This document shows, piece after piece, positions 15,793-25,690 of a stretch of DNA of 35,943 nt. The position numbers and the translations under genes were made by a program. The stretch is taken from positions 1 through 35,943 of the forward strand of contig JANXTX010000088.1 in the NCBI GenBank assembly GCA_025352165.1. Direction: 5' to 3'. The DNA is from Caulobacteraceae bacterium. Its GTDB lineage: Bacteria > Pseudomonadota > Alphaproteobacteria > Caulobacterales > Caulobacteraceae. The first letter of the stretch is position 1, and each line of letters opens with the position of its first letter. Below the pieces are notes generated by a model, which saw only the letters and a program-made list of their open reading frames with translations, made no database searches and had not been told where the DNA came from.

Positions 15793-17193
15793 ATGGACGG
15801 ATCGAACCCGGCTTACCGTCCTGACCGACATCCTTCCGAGTCATACGACGACATCCTCAATCGTGATACGCGACCGGTTCCCGATCATATGCGTCAGGGG
15901 CCGGCGCCGGATCTGGGCGGCGAGGGCATCGCGGTCGATCGCTACTTCTCTCCTGAGTTATTCAAGAAGGAGGTCGAGCACGTCTGGATGAAGGTCTGGC
16001 AATGGGCCTGCCGGGAAGAGGAAATCCCCGACGTCGGCGACTACGTGATCTACGAGGTGGTCGGCAAATCGCTGATTATCGTGCGTGCACCGGACAACTC
16101 GATCAAGGCGCTCTACAACACCTGCCTGCACCGCGGCCGTAAGCTGGTCACCCTGAACGGCTGTAAGAACGAGTTCCGCTGCCCCTATCACGGCATCGCC
16201 TGGAACAACGACGGCAGCTTCAAGGACAACCCGATCGGCTGGGACTTCCCGCAGTGGAAGGACGAGGACATCGGATTGCCGCAAGCCAAGGTCGACACCT
16301 GGGGCGGCTTCGTGTTCATCAACTTCGATCACAACGCCCCGCCGCTAATGGATCAGATTGGCGTGCTGGCGAAGCACTTTGAAAGCTACGACTATGCGAA
16401 CCGCTACAAGGCGGTGCACGTGGCCAAGGTGGTCCGCTGCAACTGGAAGGTGCTGGCGGAGGCTTTCATGGAGAGCCACCACACCGTCACGACTCACCCA
16501 CAGATCCTGCCGTTCCTGGCAGACGCGAACAGCCAGTACGACCTGTTTGACGATTTCGTCAGCCGGCAGTTCTCGGCCCAGGGCGTGCCGAGCCCGTTCG
16601 TCTATGACAAGAACTACACCGCCAGCGACATCATCAACGCCATGGGCGGTGTCGCGACCAGCGCGCAAAACATGGGCCGCGGTGGAGGGGAAGGCGTGGT
16701 TCCCGAAGGCGTGAGCGCACGCGCCTTTGCCGCCGAGGCCGCGCGTCAAAGTCTCGGCGCCGAAGACGGCTGGGACTACTCGAACTGCTCGGATGCCGAG
16801 ATGCTCGACGCGCTGCTCTATAACGTCTGGCCGAACATGAGCTTCTGGGCTGGCTTCTCGCCCAATCTCGTCTACCGCTGGCGCCCGAACGGGCTGGATC
16901 CCGATAGCGGGATCATGGACGTGATCATCATGAAGCGCGTGCCCAAGACCGGGCCGCGACCCAAGGCGGTTCCCATGCACGAACTGGGCGCGGATGATCC
17001 ATGGACCGACGCTCCGGAACTCGGGGCGGGACTGATAGGCATCTTCGAGCAGGACATGGGCAACCTGCCCTATGTGCAGGAAGGCCTGAAGGCGTCCGGC
17101 AACGGTGTTGTCCAGTTTGGACGATACACCGAGATGCGCATCCGCAAACTGCATCAGATGATCGACCGCTACATCGCGGCCGGCTCGGTTTAA
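15793..17193 (+). CDS. Rieske oxygenase alpha subunit (466 aa)
   Basis: Starts two bases after the thiolase-like stop, with GGAGG inside the end of that gene as ribosome-binding site, so it is tightly coupled. Rieske ligands are C111, H113, C130 and H133. The iron motif is E227-SHH230-TVTTH235, with Glu as the bridging residue. The approximately 45-residue N-terminal extension before YFSPELFKKE differs from the other Rieske proteins here, and the sequence is distant from both the tandem pair and the 3482 protein. Its membership in an operon with CoA-handling enzymes suggests a hydroxylation step on or near the same side-chain substrate. No reductase is encoded nearby. Confidence 0.94.
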   Translation: MDGSNPAYRPDRHPSESYDDILNRDTRPVPDHMRQGPAPDLGGEGIAVDRYFSPELFKKEVEHVWMKVWQWACREEEIPDVGDYVIYEVVGKSLIIVRAPDNSIKALYNTCLHRGRKLVTLNGCKNEFRCPYHGIAWNNDGSFKDNPIGWDFPQWKDEDIGLPQAKVDTWGGFVFINFDHNAPPLMDQIGVLAKHFESYDYANRYKAVHVAKVVRCNWKVLAEAFMESHHTVTTHPQILPFLADANSQYDLFDDFVSRQFSAQGVPSPFVYDKNYTASDIINAMGGVATSAQNMGRGGGEGVVPEGVSARAFAAEAARQSLGAEDGWDYSNCSDAEMLDALLYNVWPNMSFWAGFSPNLVYRWRPNGLDPDSGIMDVIIMKRVPKTGPRPKAVPMHELGADDPWTDAPELGAGLIGIFEQDMGNLPYVQEGLKASGNGVVQFGRYTEMRIRKLHQMIDRYIAAGSV

Positions 17194-17201
17194 GAAATTT
17201 T

Positions 17202-17250
17202 CCTTATCCCCTTGCGGGAGAAGGTGTCGGCAAAGCCGACGGATGAGGGG
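17202..17250. repeat. REP-like double-hairpin element, copy 1
   Basis: Follows the Rieske stop. The first hairpin pairs CTT-TCCC with GGGA-AAG across CTTGC, and the second is GTCGGC (17226-17231), AAA, GCCGAC (17235-17240). It ends in GGATGAGGGG. The architecture is the same as at 19764, 20231 and 35401. As transcribed RNA it could stabilise or attenuate the operon message between the Rieske and SDR genes. Confidence 0.75.
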
Positions 17251-17322
17251 CCGCACCGGCTCTCCCGCGCCCTGCGACCTATTGGCGGAGGGGGCGAGTA
17301 AAAACACTGGAGGAGCGCTTTC

Positions 17323-18125
17323 ATGGGTAGATTGGCAGGCAAGAAGGCCGTGGTGCTTGGCGCCGCCGGCAAGGACAACATGGGCCAGGTCATCGCCCGG
17401 CGTCTCGCCGCCGAAGGCGCGACGGTCCTGGTCGCTGGTCGCCGGGCAGAGCCGCTCGAAGCGCTCGCCAAGGAAATCGGCGGTCACTTCGCATTGTGCG
17501 ACATCGCCAAGCGGGACGATGTCTTCGCGCTGGCTGAAACTGCCAAGGCCAGGATGGGTGGCGTCGATATCGCCGTGCAAGCCGCCGCGATCGCTCCGCT
17601 GATCCCGTTCCTTGAGAACACCGAGGCGCAGCTTCGGGAGATGACAGACATCCTGTTCCTCGGACCGTTCTATTTCCTGCAGGCGATGATCGGGGCGATG
17701 GATCACGGTGGCTCAATCGTACAGATCAGTTCCGCAACCGCGACGATCATGCTCAACGATCACGCCGCCTACATGGGCGCCAAGGCGGGCATTGATCATG
17801 TCGTTCGCGCCGCCGCCAATGAGTTCGGATCGCGCGGCATCAAGATTAACTCCATCTCGCCGGGACTGACCGACACACCGATGACGGCCGGCGCGAAGAT
17901 GACGCCCGGCGTTTTCGATGCTTTCATTCCTTCCTATCCGCTGGGGCGCATCGGAACCTCTGATGACATCGCGGCCGGCGTGGTCTGGCTTGCCAGCGAC
18001 GAGTGCTTCATGACCGGGCAGAACCTGCACGTGAACGGCGGCCTTACGCTTCGCCGAAATCCGAACCGGGAAGAGATCACCGCCGCGGTCGGCGCCGCCA
18101 TGGCGGCTCAGGCCGCAACAGCCTG

Positions 18126-18126
<1 letters not shown>
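17323..18126 (+). CDS. short-chain dehydrogenase/reductase (267 aa)
   Basis: GGAGGAG lies seven bases before the ATG. The Rossmann motif is GAAGKDNMG (13-21), followed by AGRR (38-41), which suggests NADP(H). The catalytic residues are Ser136/137 (QISSATA) and Y150xxxK154 (YMGAK). The usual NNAG motif is replaced by QAAA (86-89), which is less common and may alter the structure near the active site. It probably oxidises a hydroxyl formed by the upstream Rieske enzyme. Its TGA stop overlaps the next ATG (TGATG), so it is translationally coupled to the acyl-CoA synthetase. Confidence 0.92.
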
Positions 18127-19703
<1,577 letters not shown>

Positions 19704-19725
19704 ACCTCGCCGTCTCCTCTATAGG

Positions 19726-19818
19726 GGCTGCCGGACGCACGTATTTCGGAGACGATCCACTGAACACCTCTCCCGTTTGGGAGAGGGAGGGGCCCAGCGA
19801 AGCTGGGAGGGTGAGGGT
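19726..19818. repeat. left inverted repeat of the DUF559 element (93 nt; REP-like core 19764-19818)
   Basis: The inner 55 bases (19764-19818) are a perfect reverse complement of 20231-20285. The outer bases match 20286-20323 imperfectly but without gaps. The core has two hairpins: CCTCTCCC (19767-19774), GTTT, GGGAGAGG (19779-19786), and CCCAGC (19793-19798), GAA, GCTGGG (19802-19807). It begins 23 bases after the acyl-CoA synthetase stop, so the hairpins could also end that transcript. Confidence 0.9.
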
Positions 19819-19842
19819 CTATTGCGTTCGCGGAAGGGGAGC

Positions 19843-20193
19843 TCAGCCCCGAATAATCTTGATTTCGTCAAATATGGCCCGAGCGACGCCATCAATATTC
19901 TCTAGGGCGTCGTTGTTGCCGAACCGTATGACGCGCCAGCCGCACATTGACAGGACACGCGTTCGCTCTTCGTCGTAAGCAACCTGTTCAGCGTGTTGGC
20001 CGCCGTCCAGCTCCACGATCAGTTTGACGGCGACGCAGGCGAAGTCGGCGAAATAGCGGTCGATGGGGACTTGGCGTCGGAATTTCAGGCCCTCGAATCG
20101 GCGCCCTCTCAGCGCCGCCCAGACAGCCCGCTCCGCGTCGGTCGAGGTAGACCTTAATGATCTCGCCCGGGAGATGCGTGTGCGGCGTTCCAT
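19843..20193 (-). CDS. DUF559 (Vsr/PD-(D/E)xK-type) endonuclease-domain protein (116 aa)
   Basis: The ATG at 20193 is preferred, and a TTG sits directly before it. The sequence carries the DUF559 hallmark: FRRQVPIDRYFADFAC followed by LIVELDGGQH, giving putative catalytic D50, E61 and D63 as in very-short-patch-repair and related PD-(D/E)xK nucleases. A basic N-terminus (MERRTRISRARSLR) could contact DNA. It fills most of the space between two 93-nt inverted repeats and has no metabolic neighbours in its orientation. The family's true function is unsettled. The arrangement here suggests that the nuclease acts on, or helped spread, the surrounding repeat. Confidence 0.85.
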   Translation of the reverse strand: MERRTRISRARSLRSTSTDAERAVWAALRGRRFEGLKFRRQVPIDRYFADFACVAVKLIVELDGGQHAEQVAYDEERTRVLSMCGWRVIRFGNNDALENIDGVARAIFDEIKIIRG

Positions 20194-20230
20194 CAACCAC
20201 AGGTACGCTCTTCAGCCCGAGCGCAAAAGA

Positions 20231-20323
20231 ACCCTCACCCTCCCAGCTTCGCTGGGCCCCTCCCTCTCCCAAACGGGAGAGGTGTTTCGCGGATCACCTT
20301 GGAGCTGTGTGCCTCCGGTAGCC
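20231..20323. repeat. right inverted repeat of the DUF559 element (93 nt; REP-like core 20231-20285)
   Basis: Reverse complement of 19726-19818: perfect over the inner 55 bases and about 70 percent by eye over the outermost 43 positions counted with a short overlap. It ends 28 bases before the stop of the ThuA gene. Its core starts 38 bases before the endonuclease ATG. Confidence 0.9.
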
Positions 20324-20351
20324 ATAAAGGGGAGGGAGGAAAAAGCGACTG

Positions 20352-21170
20352 TCAGCCCTGTTTGGCCCAGGCCAGCGCCTCGGGCGACGCCACCCAGCGG
20401 ATCGCGTTTTCAATCAGCTGGCGGTAGTTCGGATCATCGTAGGTCGCCGGGCCATCGCCGGGCTGCAGGTAGACCAGCGGACTGTTGCGGGCGCGCTTGG
20501 TCCAGCCGATCAGGTTGGGGCCGTCTTCGTGCAACCAACCTTCGTTGGAGAACATCTTCCCGGAGATCGCCCGCGCCGCTGAATAGAAGTTGTCGCGGGT
20601 GAAGGTGGCGCTGGAGCGCAGCAGTGGCTGGACTGAGTCCTCGAAAACCTCGGAGAGATAAATTTCGTCGGTCAGCGGAAAGCTGTCCGGCAGGCCCGCG
20701 ACCACCGGGTGAGCACGGTCGACGACCGTCACGGTGTGCGGAACGTCGTGGTGATAGCCGGAGTCGGGCAGTTGCCTGCCCCTAAGTTCGCCTGGCTGGT
20801 AGAGGAACCGGCCGCCCAGCAGCTCGGCGTACTCCGGCCATGCCGGCCAGCCGGCAATGGCGTGGTGCAGGGCGACGATGCCCTTGCCGTGGTCCAGGAG
20901 CGCCAGCAGGCCCTGCTTGAACTCGGCATCCGGCTCGACGAACTCGGGACCGCCGGCGAAATTGATGCCCGGGATGTCATAGAGCACCAGGGCGTCGTAG
21001 CCCTCCATCGCCTTGGTATTCATCAGCCGTTGAGCCGCGGGCTGCTCGACCAGCGAGCCGGCGATGCCGGGCATCTGGTCGAAGATCGCCATGAACGGAT
21101 CGCGCAGATAGGGGTGTCCCTTGGCGACGACGAGGACGTTCAGCGGTTCGCCATAGCGGACGGTGGGCAT
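20352..21170 (-). CDS. ThuA-domain protein (272 aa)
   Basis: AAGGAGAG lies upstream of the ATG. The class I glutamine-amidotransferase-like fold is suggested by LNVLVVAKGHPYLRDPF, YDALVLYDIPG, GKGIVALHHAIAGWPAWPEY and DEIYLSEVF, which are ThuA hallmarks. No nucleophilic Cys-His-Glu triad is evident. ThuA proteins were named from trehalose utilisation in rhizobia, but most are uncharacterised and occur in many catabolic operons. It is the last gene of the minus-strand operon, 22 bases after the reductase. Its role here is unknown. Confidence 0.88.
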   Translation of the reverse strand: MPTVRYGEPLNVLVVAKGHPYLRDPFMAIFDQMPGIAGSLVEQPAAQRLMNTKAMEGYDALVLYDIPGINFAGGPEFVEPDAEFKQGLLALLDHGKGIVALHHAIAGWPAWPEYAELLGGRFLYQPGELRGRQLPDSGYHHDVPHTVTVVDRAHPVVAGLPDSFPLTDEIYLSEVFEDSVQPLLRSSATFTRDNFYSAARAISGKMFSNEGWLHEDGPNLIGWTKRARNSPLVYLQPGDGPATYDDPNYRQLIENAIRWVASPEALAWAKQG

Positions 21171-21192
21171 CTTCAGCTCTCCTTGCGTCAGC

Positions 21193-22194
21193 TCACAGCT
21201 TGAGCAGTTGCTTGCCGAAATTGCGGCCCTCGAACAGGCGCTTGAGCGTCGAGGGGGCGTTCTCGATGCCCTGCTGGATGTCTTCCTTATAGTGCAGACG
21301 CCCCTCGCGGATGAACCTCGCCAGGCGAGCGCGCGCCCAGGGGAATTCGTCGACCCAATCGCTGACGATGAAGCCTTCCATCCGCGCGCGCTTGAAGATC
21401 AGGTTGAAATAGTTTGCCGGACCCGACGGGGTCATGCCGGGCTCGTGACGCGAGATGTTGCCGCAGGTGACGACCCGCGCGTGCATGGCGATCTCACCGA
21501 GGACATCGTTGAACACCCGGCCGCCGACATTGTCCCACAGGACGTCGATACCCTCGGGCGCGGCGGCCTTGACCTGGGCCTGGAGGTCGCCCGCCTTGTA
21601 GTCGACCGCGGCATCGAAGCCGAGTTCCTCGACTAGCCAGGCGCATTTCTCCGCGCCGCCGGCGACGCCGATCACCCGGCAGCCGGCGATCTTGCCCAGT
21701 TGACCGACCACCGAGCCCGTCGCGCCGGCCGCACCCGTGACCACCATGGTATCACCGACGAACGGCTTACCGATCTTGAACAGGCCGAACAGCGCGGTCA
21801 TGCCTGTCGTGCCGAGCACGCCGAGATTGGCGGTCAGCAGTTCGTCGTCGACGACCTTGAGCAGTTCCTTGGCCGAAACCGTCGCATAGGTCTGCCAGCG
21901 TAATCCGCCCATCACCTTGTCGCCGATTGCGAAGCCCGGCGCCTTCGACGCCACCACCTCGCCGATTCCGGATCCCCGCATCACCTCGCCGATCTGGGTC
22001 GGAGCGACGTAGTTGCTGATGTTCTCCATGTGCCCCTTCAGCGCCGGGTCAAAGGCGAGATAGAGATTGCGAACCAGGACCTCGCCATCATTCGGTTCAA
22101 CGACCGGCGTTTCGACGAACTTGAAGTCGTCGTCAGCCAGGGGGCGGCCGACAGGGCGGCCATTGATCAGCCATTGGCGGTTGGAGTTGGTCAT
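21193..22194 (-). CDS. NADPH-dependent MDR-family oxidoreductase (zinc-independent, CurA/LTB4DH-like) (333 aa)
   Basis: The N-terminal catalytic domain begins RQWLINGRPVGRP and FVETPVVEPNDGEVLVRNLYLAFDP, typical of the leukotriene-B4-dehydrogenase/curcumin-reductase branch. The nucleotide-binding motif is TGAAGATGSVVGQ (153-165). The branch lacks the zinc sites of alcohol dehydrogenases, and none are seen. Members reduce the C=C bond of alpha,beta-unsaturated ketones or aldehydes with NADPH. It follows the SDR gene by 19 bases, so it may saturate an enone made by the SDR or an upstream enzyme. Confidence 0.92.
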   Translation of the reverse strand: MTNSNRQWLINGRPVGRPLADDDFKFVETPVVEPNDGEVLVRNLYLAFDPALKGHMENISNYVAPTQIGEVMRGSGIGEVVASKAPGFAIGDKVMGGLRWQTYATVSAKELLKVVDDELLTANLGVLGTTGMTALFGLFKIGKPFVGDTMVVTGAAGATGSVVGQLGKIAGCRVIGVAGGAEKCAWLVEELGFDAAVDYKAGDLQAQVKAAAPEGIDVLWDNVGGRVFNDVLGEIAMHARVVTCGNISRHEPGMTPSGPANYFNLIFKRARMEGFIVSDWVDEFPWARARLARFIREGRLHYKEDIQQGIENAPSTLKRLFEGRNFGKQLLKL

Positions 22195-22213
22195 CAGAAT
22201 ATCCGATCGAAAT

Positions 22214-22993
22214 TCAAAGAGGAGACGGCGCGGCCAGCCAGCCGCCGTCGGCCAGCAGTTCCGAACCGGTCACGAAACTGGCGTCGTCCGAGGCAAGGAA
22301 CAAGGCGCAAGCGGCCATTTCATCAGGCGTCGCCATGCGTCCGACTGGCTGCAGGGTATCGAACATCGCCCGCATGCCCGCGGGATCACCGCTGGCCGCG
22401 AAGGCGGCCTGATTGAGCGGCGTGTCGATCGCACCGGGATGCAGCGAGTTGCAGCGGATGGTCTTGTAGGTTCGCGCGCAGTGCACGGCCACCGACTTGG
22501 TCAGTAGACGGACGGCGCCCTTCGAGGCGGTATAGGCCACCGCGCCCGGCAGGCCGACATAGCCCGCCATCGACGAGATGTTGATGATCGACCCGCTCGG
22601 CCCGCCAGGATTGGCTTTCATCGCGCCGATGCCGTGCTTGCAGCCCAGCATGGTCCCGGTGACGTTCACCGCCATGACCCGGTTCCAGTTGTCGAGTTCG
22701 CAATCCTCGACACTGCCGCCGCCAATGATGCCGGCGTTGTTGACCAGAATGTCCAGGCGGCCGTGCGGCGCGAGCACCTGGGCGATCACATCGCGCCACT
22801 GATCTTCGCTGGTAACCTCCTGGGCAATGAAGTGACCCGAGATCTCCGCGGCTACGGCGTGACCCTTGTCTTCCTGAAGGTCGGTAATGACCACCTTGGC
22901 GCCTTCGGCGGCGAAGCGGCGCGCGCAGGCCGCGCCAATCCCCGAGGCGCCGCCGGTAATCAGCGCGACCTTGCCGGCAATGCGATCGCTCAT
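22214..22993 (-). CDS. classical short-chain dehydrogenase/reductase (259 aa)
   Basis: TGGASGIG (13-20), Asp38 at the end of beta-2 (prefers NAD(H)), NNAG (85-88), Ser140/141 and Y154xxxK158 are all present, followed by the PGAIDTPLN segment. Standard length for a classical SDR, probably a tetrameric cytoplasmic alcohol dehydrogenase. Its ATG overlaps the stop of the VOC gene (ATGA). It resembles the SDR at 33324 but is not a recent copy. Confidence 0.95.
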   Translation of the reverse strand: MSDRIAGKVALITGGASGIGAACARRFAAEGAKVVITDLQEDKGHAVAAEISGHFIAQEVTSEDQWRDVIAQVLAPHGRLDILVNNAGIIGGGSVEDCELDNWNRVMAVNVTGTMLGCKHGIGAMKANPGGPSGSIINISSMAGYVGLPGAVAYTASKGAVRLLTKSVAVHCARTYKTIRCNSLHPGAIDTPLNQAAFAASGDPAGMRAMFDTLQPVGRMATPDEMAACALFLASDDASFVTGSELLADGGWLAAPSPL

Positions 22994-23529
22994 CCCAGCC
23001 TCCTCACCGGGTCGGTTCCATCCCAGTCACGGGCGGCGTCACGCATCATCGCGAAGAACTCGCGGCTGCCGGGACCGGGCTTGAGAATTTCCACCATGGT
23101 TCCCGGGCCGCCGCCGGTGTCGACGTAGATCACTTCGCCGCCTCCGGAAACCAGGCCCTCCTGCGCGACGACAGCGCCTGCCTTGGCGCAGACCTCTCGC
23201 GCGTGAGCCATATCATCGACCAGGATGCAGACATGATGCAGGCCTTCGCGGCCCTCATCCCGCCACGACTTGTAGATCGACGGCGAATCGTTGTGCTGGC
23301 GGATCAGCTCGATCTGCAGATCGCCCCAGTAGCCTATGACCATCGAGAAATCGATCTCCACCGGCGTCCCGAAGTGCTTCACGTTTTCCAGCTGCACGTG
23401 GTCGAGGGCGAAGAATGGCCCGGCGCCGACCGTCTCGATCCAGAACTTCAGAGTCTGGTCGAAGTCGGCCGGCACATAGGCCAGCTGCATGATCTCGCCG
23501 AGGCTGGCGACCGAGCCGCGGGCGCTCAT
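22990..23529 (-). CDS. VOC (glyoxalase/bleomycin-resistance/dioxygenase) superfamily protein (179 aa)
   Basis: Paired beta-alpha-beta-beta-beta modules: IMQLAYVPADFDQTLKFWIETVG and LQIELIRQ, then GLHHVCILVDDMAHA, and GGPGTMVEIL. The Glu of IELI, the His of LHHV and the Glu of VEIL are plausible metal ligands. Similar proteins act as lyases, epimerases or isomerases, including methylmalonyl-CoA-epimerase-like forms. It is translationally coupled on both sides: TGATG with the E1 beta stop and ATGA with the SDR start. The reaction is unknown. Confidence 0.88.
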   Translation of the reverse strand: MSARGSVASLGEIMQLAYVPADFDQTLKFWIETVGAGPFFALDHVQLENVKHFGTPVEIDFSMVIGYWGDLQIELIRQHNDSPSIYKSWRDEGREGLHHVCILVDDMAHAREVCAKAGAVVAQEGLVSGGGEVIYVDTGGGPGTMVEILKPGPGSREFFAMMRDAARDWDGTDPVRRLG

Positions 23530-24539
23530 CAGCGATATCCCAGCACCGCCCTCGCCGCCTCTTCGATGCGGCGGGGATTGGGCATGTACTCGTCCTCGAG
23601 ATTGGGTGCGAACGGCACCGGCGTGTGCGGGCAGGTTACGGCCTTGATCGGCGCCTTGAGGCTGCGGAAGCCCTTGTCGGCGACCATCGCGCCGACATCG
23701 GCGGCCAGGCTGCAGCGCGGCGGGCTCTCGTCGATGATGACCAGGCGGCCGGTCTTGGCGACGCTCTCGAGGATGGTGTCCTCATCCAGCGGCGAGGTCG
23801 TGCGCGGATCAATCACTTCGCAGGAGATACCTTCAGCTGCCAGGGTCTGGGCGACAGCCAGGGCGCGGGGCACCATTGCGCCGAACGCGACGAACGTCAG
23901 GTCCTTGCCTTCACGGACCACGTTGGCTTCGCCGAACGGGATGCGGTAGGCCTCGTCCGGCACTTCCATGGATTGCCCATAGAGCACCTTGGACTCCATG
24001 AAGATCACCGGATCGTCGTCGCGGATCGCACTGATCAGCAGACCCTTGGCGTCGTAGGCGTTGGAGGGAATGACCACCTTCAGGCCGGGCACCATGGTGA
24101 ACAGCGGGTGCAGGGTCTGGCTGTGTTGCGCGCCGCCGCGGAAGCCCGCGCCGATCGCGGTGCGGATGACCATCGGGGTCTTCGCCTTGCCGCCGAACAT
24201 GTAGCGGAACTTGGCGGCCTGATTGTAGATCTGGTCGAAGCAGACGCCGACGAAATCGACGAACATGATCTCCGCCACGGGACGCATGCCGGTAACAGCG
24301 GCGCCCGACGCGGCGCCGATGATCGCGCTTTCGCTGATCGGCGTGTCGAGAACCCGCTCCGGGCCGAACTCCTTGTAGAGCCCCGCCGTCATGCCGAACA
24401 CGCCGCCGACGCCGCCCGGCTCACCGGATGCGCCATGACCGCCGGCTACGTCCTCACCGATGATGATGACGTTAGGATCGCGCAGCATTTCGCCACGCAA
24501 GGCTTCGTTGATCGCCTGCCCATAAGTTTTCTTTGACAT
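23529..24539 (-). CDS. TPP-dependent 2-oxoacid/acetoin dehydrogenase E1 beta subunit (336 aa)
   Basis: Begins MSKKTYGQAINEALRGEMLRD and contains IIGEDVAGGHG, DTPISESAIIGAASGAAVTG, FVDFVGVCFDQIYNQAAKFRY and EVIDPRTTSPLDEDTI. These are transketolase-pyrimidine and C-terminal domain motifs of E1 beta subunits, closest in style to the acetoin/pyruvate group. The start lies one base after the E1 alpha stop (TGATATG). With E1 alpha it forms an alpha2beta2 enzyme that decarboxylates a 2-oxo acid or cleaves a diketone or acetoin. No lipoyl E2 or E3 gene is in the window. Confidence 0.95.
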   Translation of the reverse strand: MSKKTYGQAINEALRGEMLRDPNVIIIGEDVAGGHGASGEPGGVGGVFGMTAGLYKEFGPERVLDTPISESAIIGAASGAAVTGMRPVAEIMFVDFVGVCFDQIYNQAAKFRYMFGGKAKTPMVIRTAIGAGFRGGAQHSQTLHPLFTMVPGLKVVIPSNAYDAKGLLISAIRDDDPVIFMESKVLYGQSMEVPDEAYRIPFGEANVVREGKDLTFVAFGAMVPRALAVAQTLAAEGISCEVIDPRTTSPLDEDTILESVAKTGRLVIIDESPPRCSLAADVGAMVADKGFRSLKAPIKAVTCPHTPVPFAPNLEDEYMPNPRRIEEAARAVLGYR

Positions 24540-24540
24540 A

Positions 24541-25506
24541 TCAATACCTTACGTAGACGTCAGTTTCGAGCGTCGAAATATCCGGACGAGGCGCGGCCAT
24601 GGCCTTGGCGACGGCGTCCTCGACCTCGGCGAGCACCTCGGATTCGATGGCGTCGAGATCCGCGTCATCCAGCAGCGCTGCCTCTGTTACACCCTTGCGG
24701 AACCGCGGGATCGGGTCATTGCCACGCGCCTGGGCCAGCTCCTCCGGCAGGCGATAGGCCTGGGGGTCGCCGATGAAGTGACCGAGGAAGCGGGAGCATA
24801 CGATTTCGAGTGCGTAGGGACCCTCACCGGCCCGACCGCGTTCGAGCGCTCGGCCCATGGCCTGGTGCACGGCAAAGAAGTCCGAACCATCGACGACTTC
24901 CGCCGGCATGCCGAAGCTGCGCGCACGTTCGGCGATCGAAGGCGCGCCGACCGCGTAGCTAGAGGCAGTGTGCTCGCCATAGCCATTGTTCTCGAAGGCG
25001 AAGATGGCCGGCACTCCCAGCACCACCGCCATGTTCAGAGCCTCGAAAGTTGTGCCCTGGTTGGAGGCGCCGTCGCCGGAGAAGGCTACAGCGACGCGGC
25101 CGGTCTTCTTCAGCTTTTGGGTCAGCGCCGCGCCGACCGCGATCGGCGGAGAGCCGCCGACGATGGCGTTGGCGCCCAGCATGCCCTTGGTCATGTCGGC
25201 GATATGCATCGAGCCGCCCTTGCCGCCGCAGAGGCCGCCCTGCTTGCCCATGATCTCCAGCATCATGCCGTGGACGTCACAGCCCTTGGCGATGCAGTGG
25301 CCGTGACCGCGGTGCGTCGATCCAATGTAGTCGTCATTGGTCAGATCGAAGCACACGCCGACGCCCGAGGCCTCCTGGCCAAGATAGACGTGGGCGAAAC
25401 CCGGGATATTGCCGAGGGCAAACTCCTTGTCGACCCGCTCCTCAAAGGTGCGGATCGTGAACATGCTCCTGTAGGCGCGTTTCAGGTCGTCTCTGCTAAG
25501 CTGCAT
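24541..25506 (-). CDS. TPP-dependent 2-oxoacid/acetoin dehydrogenase E1 alpha subunit (321 aa)
   Basis: The TPP-binding motif GDGASNQG (144-151) to ENN (172-174) has the expected spacing. STHRGHGHC and GGKGGSMH, both E1 alpha signatures, lie before it. The length is that of acetoin dehydrogenase E1 alpha. The ATG overlaps the stop of a small upstream frame (TGATG), and the ribosome-binding site is weak (GGAACGG), so translation may depend on that frame. With E1 beta downstream it makes the decarboxylase component. The lipoamide partner must be supplied from elsewhere or an artificial acceptor-type reaction is used. Confidence 0.95.
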   Translation of the reverse strand: MQLSRDDLKRAYRSMFTIRTFEERVDKEFALGNIPGFAHVYLGQEASGVGVCFDLTNDDYIGSTHRGHGHCIAKGCDVHGMMLEIMGKQGGLCGGKGGSMHIADMTKGMLGANAIVGGSPPIAVGAALTQKLKKTGRVAVAFSGDGASNQGTTFEALNMAVVLGVPAIFAFENNGYGEHTASSYAVGAPSIAERARSFGMPAEVVDGSDFFAVHQAMGRALERGRAGEGPYALEIVCSRFLGHFIGDPQAYRLPEELAQARGNDPIPRFRKGVTEAALLDDADLDAIESEVLAEVEDAVAKAMAAPRPDISTLETDVYVRY

Positions 25507-25670
25507 CAGTCCGTTCCGTCAAAATGGAAAAGTTCACCGCCAGGGCCCATTGGCGCCTGCCATATGTCCGGGTCGGCCGGCGCCAGACTGCGTTCCTGAG
25601 CGTGGCCGGGATAGTCAAAGTCGTCCAGTTCCTCCCTGCCCTCGGACCTGCGTCGGACGATGGGCGGCAA
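25506..25670 (-). CDS. possible small protein (54 aa) coupled to E1 alpha
   Basis: A short frame ending DDFDYPGHAQERSLAPADPD and then IWQAPMGPGGELFHFDGTD, whose TGA overlaps the E1 alpha ATG. It has protein-like composition and fits the overlapping style of the operon. A TTG at 25670 is the nearest plausible start, and an ATG at 25796 would overlap the AhpD-like gene. I recognise no family. It may be a real small protein, a leader that couples translation, or a remnant of a larger gene. Confidence 0.42.
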   Translation of the reverse strand: MPPIVRRRSEGREELDDFDYPGHAQERSLAPADPDIWQAPMGPGGELFHFDGTD

Positions 25671-25690
25671 TGGACTCTCGGGGTCCGGGG

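Noticed and set aside
18003-18125. Longer N-terminus for the acyl-CoA synthetase
   Set aside because: The extension is Arg-rich, overlaps the SDR gene in another frame, and the ATG in the TGATG overlap gives a normal ligase start.
19988-20272. 94-codon minus-strand frame running through the right inverted repeat and the DUF559 gene start
   Set aside because: Its first part simply translates the REP-like repeat (GEGGAQRSWEGEG), and the rest is another frame of the endonuclease gene.
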